The position numbers and the translations under genes are program-made. Below the pieces are notes generated by a model. The model was not told the DNA's origin, made no database searches, and was given only the letters and a program-made list of their open reading frames with translations. Below, piece by piece: positions 1-9,187 of a stretch of 64,000 nt of DNA (position 1 is the stretch's first letter; every line of letters starts with the position of its first letter). This DNA comes from Tardiphaga sp. (GTDB lineage: Bacteria; Pseudomonadota; Alphaproteobacteria; Rhizobiales; Xanthobacteraceae). The stretch is taken from NCBI RefSeq assembly GCF_028290785.1, contig NZ_JAQGJD010000120.1, positions 1 through 64,000 on the forward strand. Reading direction: 5' to 3'.

Positions 1-683
1 CCGTTCTTCCCCACGATAATGTGGTCGTGCACCGCGATTCCCAGCGGTTTGGCGACGTCGATCACCGAGCGGGTCATCTGCACATCGGCTTGGGAGGGTG
101 TCGGGTCGCCGGAGGGGTGGTTGTGCACCATGATGATCGCGGTGGCCGACAGTTCCAGCGCGCGCTTCACTACCTCGCGCGGATAGACCGGCGTGTGGTC
201 GACGGTGCCGACCTGCTGCACTTCATCGGAGATCAACTGGTTGCGCTTGTCGAGGAACAGCACGCGAAACTGCTCCTTGTCGGCGAAGGCCATAGAGGTA
301 CGGCAATAGTCGATCACCGTCGCCCATGACGACAGCACGGTGCGCTGCTTCAGCTCGCCCCTGGCGACGCGGCTGGCTGCCGCGGCGATCAGCTTGATCT
401 CGGTGATCGCGGCTTCGCCGAGGCCGGCGACTTCGCGCAACCGCGCATCCGGCGCATGGACCGCTTCGGCAAACGAGCCGAACTTGCCGATCAGGGATTT
501 CGCCAGCGGCTTGACGTCGCGCCGCGGCAGGGCGCGGAACAGCACCATTTCCATCAGCTCGTAGTCGCTCAGCGCATTCGCGCCGGCGTCGCGGAAGCGC
601 TCGCGCAGCCGCTCGCGATGGCCGTGATAATGCGGCGCCTCGCTCAGGCCGGATGGGTAGGGATCGTTGGCATCTGCGGGCAT
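1..683 (-). CDS. radC: RadC family JAB1/MPN-domain protein, C-terminus cut off
   Basis: The reading frame starts at ATG 683 and runs off the left edge, giving about 227 residues. Near the window edge it has the JAMM metalloprotease signature [14 protein letters not shown], with the two His and the Asp that bind zinc. The N-terminal part ([11 protein letters not shown], then a helix-hairpin-helix-like segment with [12 protein letters not shown]) is typical of RadC (UPF0758). RadC was named for DNA repair, but that role is disputed and the function of the family is not settled; some members promote recombination or natural transformation. The last few residues lie outside the window. The reading frame stays open upstream of ATG 683, so a start further upstream cannot be excluded. 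It lies just downstream of map on the same strand. Confidence 0.93.
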   Translation of the reverse strand, partial: MPADANDPYPSGLSEAPHYHGHRERLRERFRDAGANALSDYELMEMVLFRALPRRDVKPLAKSLIGKFGSFAEAVHAPDARLREVAGLGEAAITEIKLIAAAASRVARGELKQRTVLSSWATVIDYCRTSMAFADKEQFRVLFLDKRNQLISDEVQQVGTVDHTPVYPREVVKRALELSATAIIMVHNHPSGDPTPSQADVQMTRSVIDVAKPLGIAVHDHIIVGKN

Positions 684-791
684 GGACGCACACTTCAATT
701 CAGGATGGCCGCGAGCATGCCGCGCCCAGCGGGTTTTGCAACCATGAATTGTCGCGAGTCGAAAAGCAGCCCCGAAGCGAAGCTGGCCGGA

Positions 792-1616
792 TCAGGCCGC
801 CGTCGGCGGCTTTTCGTTGTGCCGCTTCGACAGCGTGAAGATCTCGACGCCGGTGGCAGTGACGCCGACGGTGTGCTCGAACTGCGCTGACAACGAACGG
901 TCACGGGTCACCGCGGTCCAGCCGTCGGACAGCACCTTCACATGCGGCTTGCCGAGATTGATCATCGGCTCGATGGTGAAGATCATGCCGGGCTTCAGCG
1001 GTACGCCCTCGCCGGGGCGGCCGACATGAATGATGTTCGGCTCGTCGTGGAACAGCCGGCCGACGCCGTGGCCGCAGAAATCGCGCACCACGCTCATCTG
1101 CTGCGGCTCCACGAAACTCTGGATGGCGTGGCCGATATCGCCGGTGGTGGCACCAGGCTTCACCGCGGCGATGCCGCGCATCAGCGATTCATAGGTGACG
1201 TCGATCAGCCGTTCGGCCTTCCGGGCGATCGGTCCGACGGCGTACATGCGGCTGGAATCGCCGTACCAACCATCGACGATGAAGGTGACATCGACATTGA
1301 CGATGTCGCCTTCTTTCAGCGCGCGGTCGCCGGGCATGCCATGGCAGACCACGTGGTTGATGGAGATGCAGCTCGAATAACGGTAGCCGCGATACATCAG
1401 GGTGGCGGGGAAGGCGCCGTGGCTGAAGCCGAAATCGCGGACGAAATCGTCGATCGCCGAGGTCAAAACGCCCGGCTTCACCAGATCGGTAAGTTCGTCG
1501 AGGCACAGCGACGTCAGCGCGCCGGCCTTGCGCATGGCGGCAAAGGCGCCGGGGCCGTGCAGCTTGATCTGCCCGGTCTTGCGCTGGGAGGCTTCGGAGG
1601 CTTCGACGTAGCTCAT
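792..1616 (-). CDS. map: Methionine aminopeptidase, type I
   Basis: This 274-residue enzyme removes the N-terminal methionine from new proteins after deformylation, using two divalent metal ions in the cytosol. The metal ligands are visible: Asp in NVDVTFIVDGWYGDSSRMY, His in CGHGVGRLFHDEP, Glu in FTIEPMI and Glu in QFEHTV. The pita-bread fold pattern ISINHVVCHGMPGD is also present. ATG 1616 (MSYVEASEASQ) was chosen over an upstream start at 1670 because it gives the normal family length. It sits between sfsA and radC, all on the minus strand, with a gap of about 110 bases from sfsA. Confidence 0.96.
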   Translation of the reverse strand: MSYVEASEASQRKTGQIKLHGPGAFAAMRKAGALTSLCLDELTDLVKPGVLTSAIDDFVRDFGFSHGAFPATLMYRGYRYSSCISINHVVCHGMPGDRALKEGDIVNVDVTFIVDGWYGDSSRMYAVGPIARKAERLIDVTYESLMRGIAAVKPGATTGDIGHAIQSFVEPQQMSVVRDFCGHGVGRLFHDEPNIIHVGRPGEGVPLKPGMIFTIEPMINLGKPHVKVLSDGWTAVTRDRSLSAQFEHTVGVTATGVEIFTLSKRHNEKPPTAA

Positions 1617-1729
1617 TGGGTAATCTTGCCAGGCGGGATCGTGTGACGGGAATATGTAATGAAGGCTCAACTTAATCGCTGGGGCGCGTAGCGCAAGCCA
1701 GAGCTGCCGCGCTGGGGGCTCATGGCTCG

Positions 1730-2443
1730 TTATGGCTCGATCGGCACCGGGCCGGCCAGAATAAGGCCATCCTGTCGGATTTCGCAGGTATAGGCGATCG
1801 CCTCGACGCCGGCTGCGCGGGCGGTATCGAAGGCCCGCCCGTAGGCCGGATCGATGTCCCGGGCCAGCGCGAAGCGGCTGGAAGAGCCGATCTGGATCAC
1901 AAACAGCATCACGGCGCGGGCGCCCGCCTTCGCCACGGTGGCCAGTTCCTCCAGATGCCGGGCGCCGCGCGCGGTCACAGAATCCGGGAATTCGGCCAGT
2001 CCGAGCCAGCGCATCATGTGCACGTTCTTGACCTCGACATAGCAGGGGGGCCGCGCCTGATCCTCGAGCAGGAAATCGACCCGCGAGGCCGCGCCATATT
2101 TCACCTCGCGGCGGACGCCGGCGTAGCCGGCCAGTTCCGGGATCGCCCGCGCCGCCAGCGCCTCGGCGACGATGGCGTTGGGGTGCATGGTGTTGACGCC
2201 GACCAACTCAGGGCCATTGCCGAAATCGGCCTCGATCAGCTCCCAGGAATAAGGCAGTTTTCGCGCCAGGTTCGGCGACTTCGACAACCAGACCCGCGCT
2301 CCGGCCGTCTGCAGCCCGATCATGGCGCCGGGATTGGCGACATGGACGGTGATGACACTGCCATCGGACAATTCGACGTCGGCGAGGAACCGCTTGTAGC
2401 GCCGCAGCAGCGTCGCCGGGACCAGCTCGTCGGCAAATTTCAC
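1730..2443 (-). CDS. sfsA: Sugar fermentation stimulation protein SfsA
   Basis: The 237-residue protein matches SfsA in length and motifs: an N-terminal OB-like part ([17 protein letters not shown]) and a C-terminal part with [18 protein letters not shown] and [16 protein letters not shown]. In known SfsA the latter resembles a PD-(D/E)xK nuclease core and binds DNA; E. coli SfsA was linked to maltose metabolism, but its real role is unclear. The start is GTG 2443, which overlaps the stop of the upstream mechanosensitive channel gene by four bases (GTGA), so the two are probably translationally coupled. Confidence 0.95.
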   Translation of the reverse strand: MKFADELVPATLLRRYKRFLADVELSDGSVITVHVANPGAMIGLQTAGARVWLSKSPNLARKLPYSWELIEADFGNGPELVGVNTMHPNAIVAEALAARAIPELAGYAGVRREVKYGAASRVDFLLEDQARPPCYVEVKNVHMMRWLGLAEFPDSVTARGARHLEELATVAKAGARAVMLFVIQIGSSSRFALARDIDPAYGRAFDTARAAGVEAIAYTCEIRQDGLILAGPVPIEP

Positions 2444-3762
2444 AGCGTGCCGGGGACTTCGACAACCGTGGATTCCACCGGCAACGCGCCGCCGCGAATC
2501 CGCAATTCACGCACCGGGTAGGGCACTTTGATGCCTTCGCGCTTGAAGGCGTCCCATAGCGCCAGCATCACGTCGCTTTTCACGGCATCCATGCCATCCG
2601 GCGAGTCGATCCAGAACGTCAGCGCGAACTTCATGCCGGCATCGGCGAATTCAGTGAGCAGGCAGTTCGGCGGCTTCGCCAGGCTGGCGCGCGGCGAGGC
2701 CGCGGCGACTTCGATCGCCAGCTTGCAGACCAGCCGCGGATCGGCGTCGTAGTTGGTGCCGAAATTGACCTTCACCAGCGTGTCCTTGTCGGTGTAGGTC
2801 CAGTTCACCACCTTCTGGGTGATCAGGTCCTCGTTCGGGATCAGGAATTCGCGGCCATCGCCGGCAGCGACGGAGATGTAGCGCGTGTTCATCGCGCTGA
2901 TGCGGCCGGAACTGTCGCCGATGGTGACAAGGTCACCGGGCTTTACCGATTTGTCGGCCAGCAGGATCACGCCGCTGATGAAATTGGCGACGATCTTCTG
3001 CAGGCCAAAACCGATGCCGACGCCGACCGCGCCGGAAAACACTGCCAGCGCCGACAGGTTGATACCCACCGCGCCCATCACCAGCGCGACGGCGAACACC
3101 ATCAGCAGCAGCCGCACCAGCTTGATCAGCAGCACCTGGATCGATGGCGTCAGGTCATGGGTCTGCCGGATGCGGCCCTCGAGGAAATTGCTGGCGAGAT
3201 TCGATAGCCACAGCGCCACAGCCAGTAGCACGCCGAGCTTGATCAGCAGCAGCGGCGTCAGCCGGAGACCGCCGAGATCGATCCCGATCGAATCCAGCAT
3301 CTCGATGGTCGGCTGCAACTGGCCGAGGATGCTCAGCGCGGCAACGAACCAGGCCGAGATCGACACCAGCCGGACGATGAATTCGTTGCGGATGACGCTG
3401 GTGACCAGCCGGATCACCAGCCAGGCCAGCGCCAGCTTGGCGGAAACGGCGAGAAGGTAGCTGCGGCTCGGCCATGTGGAATGCGACATCACGATGCGGG
3501 CGATGATCATGAGCACCGCGAAGGCCACGGTGGACGCGCTGGTGACCAGGATCCGCATCAACAGCCGCAGCGGTCCGGGCCAGCCCATGGCCTGCGATGT
3601 CATGTCGATCCGCGACCGTACGCCCGCGCCGATCGCGAAGGCAAAGCCGGCGCCGATCAGGATCACGCCGAACTGCAGATAGAACCATGGCGACGTCACT
3701 TCCGCCCCGAACGAGCGCGCGGTGGCGAGGGCGAGTTCGTAGGTGTCTTTCAATTCAAGCAT
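2440..3762 (-). CDS. MscS family small-conductance mechanosensitive channel
   Basis: A 440-residue inner-membrane protein with several N-terminal hydrophobic helices, then the MscS pore and beta domain. The pore-lining segment reads [17 protein letters not shown] and is followed by [19 protein letters not shown] and the beta-domain stretch [12 protein letters not shown]. MscS channels open under membrane tension and release solutes during hypo-osmotic shock. It has one or two more predicted helices before the core than E. coli MscS (286 aa), so it belongs to the larger subfamily. ATG 3762 (MLELKD) was chosen; a GTG at 3819 is also open. Its stop overlaps the sfsA start. A cvrA-type antiporter gene is divergent from it. 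Confidence 0.93.
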   Translation of the reverse strand: MLELKDTYELALATARSFGAEVTSPWFYLQFGVILIGAGFAFAIGAGVRSRIDMTSQAMGWPGPLRLLMRILVTSASTVAFAVLMIIARIVMSHSTWPSRSYLLAVSAKLALAWLVIRLVTSVIRNEFIVRLVSISAWFVAALSILGQLQPTIEMLDSIGIDLGGLRLTPLLLIKLGVLLAVALWLSNLASNFLEGRIRQTHDLTPSIQVLLIKLVRLLLMVFAVALVMGAVGINLSALAVFSGAVGVGIGFGLQKIVANFISGVILLADKSVKPGDLVTIGDSSGRISAMNTRYISVAAGDGREFLIPNEDLITQKVVNWTYTDKDTLVKVNFGTNYDADPRLVCKLAIEVAAASPRASLAKPPNCLLTEFADAGMKFALTFWIDSPDGMDAVKSDVMLALWDAFKREGIKVPYPVRELRIRGGALPVESTVVEVPGTL

Positions 3763-3972
3763 CCGGACGTCTCGTTCTCGCGCTGGCGTCAAATTGATTC
3801 GAATGTGCGGTAGAATCACACAAGCGCCACCCGAGCGCCATCGATGGCCGGTGTTGAAATGTCAGCTTTTAACGGCAATCAGGCCAAATGCAGCTACGGG
3901 CAAAAATCGGTTGGCCTCGCGGGGAGGCGACGATAGAGATGCAGTTGCAAGTATTTATCACTGCGGAGTCTC

Positions 3973-5769
3973 ATGGCCTCACTTGATTCAGTCAGCATCG
4001 CCATCCTTCTTGGCGCCGTTCTGGTGATGGCCGGCATCCTGTCGAGCTTGCTTGCTCTGCGCTTCGGCGCCCCCTTGCTGTTGTTCTTTCTGTTTATCGG
4101 CATGCTGGCCGGCGAGTCCGGGCCCGGTGGGGTCCGTTTCGACGATGTCCACACCACCTATCTGGTCGGCTCGGTCGCGCTGGCGCTGATCCTGTTCGAT
4201 GGCGGGCTGAAAACACGCTTTCAGAGCATCCGCGCCGTGCTGGCGCCCTCCATGGTGCTGGCCACCGCCGGCGTGCTGCTGACCGCGCTGATCACCGCGC
4301 CGGTGGCCAAATATGCCCTCGGCCTGGAGTGGACCGAGGCGATGCTGATCGGCGCCGTGGTGGCTTCGACCGACGCGGCGGCGGTGTTTCTGCTGGTGCA
4401 TGCGCAGGGGCTACGGCTGCGGCCGCGCGTTGGCGCGACGCTGGAAGTGGAATCCGGCACCAACGATCCGTTCGCAGTGTTTCTCACCTTGATGCTGGTG
4501 AAGCTGCTCGCGCTCGGCGGCAGCTCAGCCGGCCATGTGGTGATGGAATTCATCCAGGAAGTGGTGCTGGGCACGCTGATCGGCGTGGTCGGCGGCCGGC
4601 TGGTGGTGCTGCTGCTCAACCGGGTCGCGCTGCCGCAAGGGCTGCACGCGCCGTTCGTCTGCACCGCGGCGCTGGTGATCTTCGGACTGGCGCAGATGTT
4701 TCACGCCTCCGGCTTCCTCGCGGTCTATCTTGCCGGCATCGTCATCGGTAATCGGCCGACCCGCGCGCACAATTCGGTGGTGGCGTTCCTCGACGCCGCC
4801 ACCTGGCTGGCGCAGATCGTGATGTTCGTGCTGCTCGGCCTGCTGGTGTCGCCGCAGCGCCTGGTCGGCAGCATTCTTCCCGCGGTCGCGGTGGCATTCG
4901 TATTGATGCTGGTGGCGCGACCGATCGCCGTCTTCCTGTGCCTGGCGCCGTTCCGCTTCAACTGGCGCGAGAAGGCCTTTGTCGCCTGGGTCGGCCTGCG
5001 TGGTGCGGTGGCGATCTTCCTGGCCTCGATCCCGATGCTGGTCGGGCTGCCCAAGGCCTATCTGTATTTCGACGTCGCCTTCGTCGTCGTCATCATCTCG
5101 CTGCTGCTGCAGGGCTGGACGCTGGCCTTCGCCGCGCGAAAGCTGCACGTCGCGCTGCCGCGCACCGACAAGGGCCCGCGCCGCATCGAGCTCGACTTGC
5201 CGGGCCAGCTCGAGCAGCAGCTGGTGGGCTATTCGGTGCGGCCGAAAAGCCTGTATCTGAAGCGCGGGCTGATCCCGTCGTGGTCGAAGCCGACGCTGGT
5301 GATCCGCAACCAGCGCATCCTGTCGCCTGCCGAGGCCGACCCGGTCGCCGCCGGCGACTACCTCTATCTGCTGGCGCCGCCGGAGAAGGCCGAGTCGCTC
5401 GATCGTTTTTTCGTCGATATGCCGCCCAGCACGGCGCCGGATCCGCATCTGCTCGGCGATTTCGTGGTGTCCGGCGAGATCACGTTGGGTGACCTCGCGG
5501 CGATCTACGGCATCGCCGTCGATCCGGACGAAGCAACGCTGACGCTGGCGGATTATTTCGACGTCCACCTCGATCACGCGCCGACGGTGGGGGCCGCGCT
5601 GCCGGTCGACTCCATCGACCTGGTGGCGCGCAGCCTCGGCGGCGGCCGCGTGAACGTCGTCGGCCTGCGTCTGCCCGAAGATGAAGATGCGGCGCCGCCG
5701 AAGCTGACGCGAAAGCAGTTTGCCAGGCGCAAGCTGTTGAAGGTGTGGAAGTCGTTGTCGGGCGCCTGA
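3973..5769 (+). CDS. CvrA/NhaP2-type potassium (sodium)/proton antiporter
   Basis: A 598-residue CPA1-type antiporter. Residues about 1-400 form a dozen or so membrane helices, including the conserved GAVVASTDAAAVF stretch and ESGTNDPFAVFL, and WVGLRGAVAIFLA late in the membrane domain. The C-terminal cytosolic part (about 400-598) resembles a TrkA-C (RCK-C) domain followed by a CorC/HlyC-type transporter-associated domain, which is the CvrA/NhaP2 architecture. It should exchange cytosolic K+ or Na+ for external H+, helping pH and turgor control. The gene stands alone and is divergent from the MscS channel; the shared osmotic theme may be coincidence. Confidence 0.92.
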   Translation: MASLDSVSIAILLGAVLVMAGILSSLLALRFGAPLLLFFLFIGMLAGESGPGGVRFDDVHTTYLVGSVALALILFDGGLKTRFQSIRAVLAPSMVLATAGVLLTALITAPVAKYALGLEWTEAMLIGAVVASTDAAAVFLLVHAQGLRLRPRVGATLEVESGTNDPFAVFLTLMLVKLLALGGSSAGHVVMEFIQEVVLGTLIGVVGGRLVVLLLNRVALPQGLHAPFVCTAALVIFGLAQMFHASGFLAVYLAGIVIGNRPTRAHNSVVAFLDAATWLAQIVMFVLLGLLVSPQRLVGSILPAVAVAFVLMLVARPIAVFLCLAPFRFNWREKAFVAWVGLRGAVAIFLASIPMLVGLPKAYLYFDVAFVVVIISLLLQGWTLAFAARKLHVALPRTDKGPRRIELDLPGQLEQQLVGYSVRPKSLYLKRGLIPSWSKPTLVIRNQRILSPAEADPVAAGDYLYLLAPPEKAESLDRFFVDMPPSTAPDPHLLGDFVVSGEITLGDLAAIYGIAVDPDEATLTLADYFDVHLDHAPTVGAALPVDSIDLVARSLGGGRVNVVGLRLPEDEDAAPPKLTRKQFARRKLLKVWKSLSGA

Positions 5770-5808
5770 GGATATGGCTTCTCCACGAGAGGTACGGCCT
5801 CTCCACGA

Positions 5809-5926
5809 GTCGTCCCCGCGAATGCGGGGACCCATACCCTCAGGCTTCAAAATAAGAACGCCACTGCTCGCGGCGTTTTAGCCCGAGATCGCGGCGTGTA
5901 TGGGTCCCCGCGTTCGCAGGGACGAC
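5809..5926. repeat. Inverted palindromic repeat pair between cvrA-type gene and modC
   Basis: Two related arms face each other: 5811-5838 begins CGTCCCCGCGAATGCGGGGA and ends near CCCATACC; 5898-5925 carries the inverted form, starting GTATGGGTCCCCGCG and ending CAGGGACGA. Each arm also has a small internal palindrome. The arms flank about 60 bases holding a further GC-rich hairpin. It lies between convergent genes, so it may also stop transcription from both sides. This layout resembles REP/BIME-like repeats of Bradyrhizobiaceae; that family assignment is from memory. Confidence 0.65.
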
Positions 5927-5966
5927 GCCGAGATTGAGGGGCAAGATGAGCTAAACACTTCGGCCG

Positions 5967-6638
5967 TTATGACGCCTGCGGCAACACCTCGACCCCGCCG
6001 AATGCCGCGACACGGCCGCGTTTCAGCATCACCACGCTGGTCGCCAGTTGCCGCATCTCGTCGGCGTCGTGGCTGACATAGACCATCGGAATATCGGCCT
6101 CGTCGCGCAGCCGTACCAGATAGGGCAGGATCTCCGCCTTGCGTTTGTCATCGAGCGCGCCGAGGGGCTCGTCGAGCAGCAGTAGCCGCGGCCGCGACAG
6201 CAGCGCACGCCCCAGTGCCACGCGCTGGCGCTCGCCACCGGACAGCCCGCCGGGCCGCCGCGCCAGCAGGTCGCCGATGTCGAGCAGATCCGTCATGCGG
6301 GTTTCCTGCACGGGATCGCGATCGAGCCGGTTCATCCGCCGGCCGTAATCGAGATTCTGCGCCACGTTGAGATGCGGAAACAGCCGCGCGTCCTGGAAGA
6401 CATAGCCGATCCGGCGGCGATGGGCCGGCACGTGGACGCCGGCTGCGGTATCGTCGAGCACGTCACCATCGATGGCGATGACGCCGCGGTCGGGTTTCAC
6501 CAGACCGGCGATCATCGACACCAGCGACGTCTTGCCGGCGCCGGAGGTGCCAAACAGGCCGGTGACGCGACCCTCGCTGGTGAAAGCGACATCGACCGCG
6601 AACTCGCCGAGCTTCTTGAACACGTCAACGCGCAGCAC
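5967..6638 (-). CDS. modC: Molybdate ABC transporter ATP-binding protein, short form
   Basis: ATPase subunit of the molybdate importer. It has Walker A GTSGAGKT, the Q-loop region IGYVFQDARLFPHLNV, the ABC signature LSGGERQRVALGRALL and Walker B LLLLDEPLGALD, then a switch His in YVSHDADE. From GTG 6638 (MLRVDVFKKL) it is 223 residues; an alternative TTG at 6644 overlaps the modB stop. E. coli ModC has 352 residues, with a C-terminal Mop/TOBE domain that binds molybdate. Here the protein ends soon after the ATPase domain (VLPQAS), so that regulatory domain appears to be missing. A separate Mop protein is encoded upstream in the same cluster at 8811-9017. Confidence 0.93.
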   Translation of the reverse strand: MLRVDVFKKLGEFAVDVAFTSEGRVTGLFGTSGAGKTSLVSMIAGLVKPDRGVIAIDGDVLDDTAAGVHVPAHRRRIGYVFQDARLFPHLNVAQNLDYGRRMNRLDRDPVQETRMTDLLDIGDLLARRPGGLSGGERQRVALGRALLSRPRLLLLDEPLGALDDKRKAEILPYLVRLRDEADIPMVYVSHDADEMRQLATSVVMLKRGRVAAFGGVEVLPQAS

Positions 6639-6640
6639 GA

Positions 6641-7336
6641 TCAATTCCCATGCAAGCGTTGCGTCGCGCGGCGCGCGAACCACTCCGAAGCGATCAGCGC
6701 CGCGATGGCGATGCTGATGGAGATGATCACCAGCCGCAACGCGGCGGTGTCGCCATCCGGCGTCTGGATCAGCGAATAGATCGCCGAGGAGATCGTCTGG
6801 GTCTCGCCGGGAATGTTGGAGACGAAGGTGATGGTGGCGCCGAACTCGCCGATCGCCTTGGCAAAACCGAGGACCATGCCAGCCAGTACGCCGGGCATCG
6901 CCAGCGGCAGCGTCACGGTGGCGAAGACTTTCCACGGCGACGCGCCGAGCGTGCCCGCGGCCTGTTCGAGCTTGCGGTCCACTGCCTCGATGGACAGCCG
7001 GATCGGCCGCACCAGCAGGGGAAACGACATCACGCCGCAGGCCAGCGCCGCGCCGGTCCAGCGGAACGCGAATACGATGCCGAGATGCTCGGCCAGCCAG
7101 CCGCCGACCAGCCCGCGCTTGCCCAGCGTTAGCAGCAGCAGATAGCCGGTGACCACCGGCGGCAGCACCAGCGGCAGATAGATGATGGCATCGACGATCG
7201 GCTTGCCCCAGAAGTCACGCCGCGCCAGCAGCCAGGCGACGCCGATGCCGATCGGCGTCGAGATCAGCGTGGCGATAACGGCGACCCGGATCGAGAGCAG
7301 GATCGCCGTCCATTCGGTGGGAGTGATGTCGAACAC
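6641..7336 (-). CDS. modB: Molybdate ABC transporter permease
   Basis: A 231-residue inner-membrane permease with about five helices and the cytoplasmic EAA loop EQAAGTLGASPWKVFATVTLPLAMPGVLAG, which docks on ModC. The end KAIGEFGATITFVSNIPGETQTI is strongly typical of ModB. The start GTG 7336 (MFDITPTEWTAIL) lies four bases after the modA stop; the open frame runs further upstream but into modA sequence. Its stop TGA touches the modC start, so modABC is a tight operon transcribed on the minus strand. Confidence 0.95.
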   Translation of the reverse strand: MFDITPTEWTAILLSIRVAVIATLISTPIGIGVAWLLARRDFWGKPIVDAIIYLPLVLPPVVTGYLLLLTLGKRGLVGGWLAEHLGIVFAFRWTGAALACGVMSFPLLVRPIRLSIEAVDRKLEQAAGTLGASPWKVFATVTLPLAMPGVLAGMVLGFAKAIGEFGATITFVSNIPGETQTISSAIYSLIQTPDGDTAALRLVIISISIAIAALIASEWFARRATQRLHGN

Positions 7337-7340
7337 GTTG

Positions 7341-8138
7341 TCAGGTCGTCGGGCTGACCAGGAAGCTGAAGCCGTACTTCTCAAGGATGGTCTTCGATGC
7401 GGTGGTCTTCAGGAAGGCGAGGTAGTCGGCGGCTTCCGTCCTGGCGGTCGCGGTCGCGGCGACCGGATAGATGATCGCCGGGTGCGAGTCGGCCGGAAAC
7501 GTGCCGACGATCTTGACGCCTGGGTCGATCCTGGCGTCGGTGGCGTAGACGATGCCGAGCGGCGCCTCACCGCGCGACACCAGCGTCAAGGCGGCGCGAA
7601 CGCTTTCAGCCATGGCGAATTTGGGCTCCGCCGCGGTCCAGCTACCGAGCTTTTCCAGCGCGGCCTTGGCGTATTTGCCGACCGGTACGGATTTCACGTC
7701 GCCGGTGGCGATCTTGCCGTCGCCGGCCAGAGTGGCGAGATCGAAGCCCTGGCCGATCTTGACGTTGTCGAGCTTGGAATCCTTGGCGGCGATCAGCACA
7801 ATGCTGTTGCCGAGCAGATTGACCCGGGTCGGCTCGGCGATGTTCTTCTTGGAGATCGCATAGTCCATCCAGTCGGTGTCGGCGGAGACGAACACGTCGG
7901 CCGGCGCGCCCTGTTCGATCTGCTTGGCGAGCACCGAACTGGCGGCGTAGCTGGCGGTGACCTTGACGCCGGTCTTGGCGGTGTAGGCGGCGTTGATGTC
8001 GTCGAGCGCGTTCTTCATCGACGCGGCGGCGAACACCGTCAGGCTCTTGTCCTGCGCGAGAGCGGGCGAAAAGGTCGATCCGAGCAGGATCGTGAAAGCG
8101 GCGAAAATTCCGGCAAGGGGAGTCATAAGACGATTCAT
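7341..8138 (-). CDS. modA: Molybdate ABC transporter periplasmic binding protein
   Basis: A 265-residue periplasmic protein starting at ATG 8138 (MNRLMTPLAGIFAAF), with a signal peptide ending near ALAQ. The mature start LTVFAAASMKNALDDI and the segments ASSVLAKQIEQGAPADVFVSAD and GEAPLGIVYATDA match ModA. It captures molybdate (or tungstate) and delivers it to ModB. It is the first gene of modABC. The 170 bases between it and the exported-protein gene upstream should contain the mod promoter; I could not recognise a ModE box there with confidence. Confidence 0.95.
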   Translation of the reverse strand: MNRLMTPLAGIFAAFTILLGSTFSPALAQDKSLTVFAAASMKNALDDINAAYTAKTGVKVTASYAASSVLAKQIEQGAPADVFVSADTDWMDYAISKKNIAEPTRVNLLGNSIVLIAAKDSKLDNVKIGQGFDLATLAGDGKIATGDVKSVPVGKYAKAALEKLGSWTAAEPKFAMAESVRAALTLVSRGEAPLGIVYATDARIDPGVKIVGTFPADSHPAIIYPVAATATARTEAADYLAFLKTTASKTILEKYGFSFLVSPTT

Positions 8139-8310
8139 CTGGCGCTCCATGCGTGTTCGCGGCGCAAAGCGCGCGCAAATCAGGCGTTGGTTGGATGTGG
8201 GTGCGACAGGCGGAAGCGCCGTTCCGGCAATCCCGGGGACTTACGGTCCGTCTGGGATATCGCAGGACAACACTATCAGGCTGATCAAGGGGGTAAAGAC
8301 CCCGTCGTGT

Positions 8311-8808
8311 CTACTCGGAGGGTAACACGGCCATGTTGATGCTGTTCTCCGGCGCGCCGCTGACCTGGATCACGAACGGGCCGGCGGCAAGATCGTACTT
8401 CATGGTCTTGCGAATGCCGGCGCAATCGGTCGCGCCGCTGAACTCCATCGGCTTCAGGATCTCGCCGTCCTGCACCACGTCGATCCACGCGCCAGCCGAC
8501 AGGCTGATCGTGTAGGTGCCGGCCTTCGGTGCTTTCTGGAAGCGCGCAAAGCCTGCAAATGTGCCGTCTTTCGGCTTGCGTTCGGGCGGCGAGGGCAGCT
8601 TGGCGTCCGCGGGCGATTTGAGGGTCAGCGTTACGCTGATCGGCACCGGGATCTCAGCCCCAGACGCGATCTCGGCGCGGGTCGGCGCGGTCAGCGCGGC
8701 GCGCTCGCGGTCGATCGGCCACTTGAACTTGTCGCAGCCGCTCGGCTCGGCGGCGAACGCGGGCGCCGCGCCGAGCAACGTCAATGCGACGATCAGACGC
8801 GTGCGCAT
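8311..8808 (-). CDS. Exported protein of unknown function next to mod genes
   Basis: A 165-residue protein starting at ATG 8808 with a clear signal peptide (MRTRLIVALTLLGAAPAFA). The mature part has few aromatic residues, one Cys near the N-terminus and one near TDCAGIRK, and looks beta-rich (GTYTISLSAGAWIDVVQDG). I do not recognise a named domain. The start lies two bases after the stop of the Mop protein gene, so the two are probably co-translated. Its position between a molybdate-binding protein and modABC suggests a periplasmic role tied to molybdenum, but this rests on position only. Confidence 0.8.
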   Translation of the reverse strand: MRTRLIVALTLLGAAPAFAAEPSGCDKFKWPIDRERAALTAPTRAEIASGAEIPVPISVTLTLKSPADAKLPSPPERKPKDGTFAGFARFQKAPKAGTYTISLSAGAWIDVVQDGEILKPMEFSGATDCAGIRKTMKYDLAAGPFVIQVSGAPENSINMAVLPSE

Positions 8809-8810
8809 GG

Positions 8811-9017
8811 TCAGTCCACCGCGATCATGACGTCGGAAGCCTTGATCACCACGATGGCCTGGCCGCCGGCCTTGAGGCCGAGCTCATCGACGGCCTCGTT
8901 GGTGATCGAGGAGGTTACGACTTGGCCGCCGATATCGACGCGAACGTGTGACGTGGTCGCGCCCTTGGTCACTTCGAGGATCGTGCCCTTGATCTGGTTG
9001 CGTGCACTGATGCGCAT
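8811..9017 (-). CDS. Molbindin: stand-alone Mop/TOBE molybdate-binding protein
   Basis: A 68-residue protein starting at ATG 9017 (MRISARNQIKGTILEVTKG). The pattern RNQIKGTI, GATTSHVRVDIG, VTSSITNEAVDELGLKAGGQAIVVIKASDVMIAVD is that of one Mop (TOBE) domain. Proteins of this kind (molbindins such as Clostridium Mop) assemble into hexamers that bind molybdate and may store or sense it. ModC in this cluster lacks its own Mop domain, so this protein may supply that function separately. It heads the mod gene cluster, with the exported-protein gene following after two bases. Confidence 0.9.
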   Translation of the reverse strand: MRISARNQIKGTILEVTKGATTSHVRVDIGGQVVTSSITNEAVDELGLKAGGQAIVVIKASDVMIAVD

Positions 9018-9187
9018 GATGGTTCTCGCAAGGTAGAGCAGCGCGCGGCGATGCGCGCACCGGCTGACAGATGCCAAAATGGGACGTCGGGACCATCGTC
9101 GCCGCGGATGTCGTTCGCTTGCGGCGTGACGACACGCTACCTTAGCGCATTTGGCGACCGCAGGAATAGCCGTTCAGCGAGAAGCGA

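Noticed and set aside
4525-5850. 441-residue open frame on the minus strand over the cvrA-type gene
   Set aside because: Arg/Gln/Asp-rich shadow of the antiporter gene with no motif or ribosome site.
5967-6935. Longer ModC starting at 6935
   Set aside because: The first 99 residues run through modB in another frame and look like shadow; the ATPase domain begins right after the GTG at 6638.
8139-8310. ModE-type operator upstream of modA
   Set aside because: I looked for a TATA-rich inverted repeat of the ModE kind and found no convincing match in the 170 bases.
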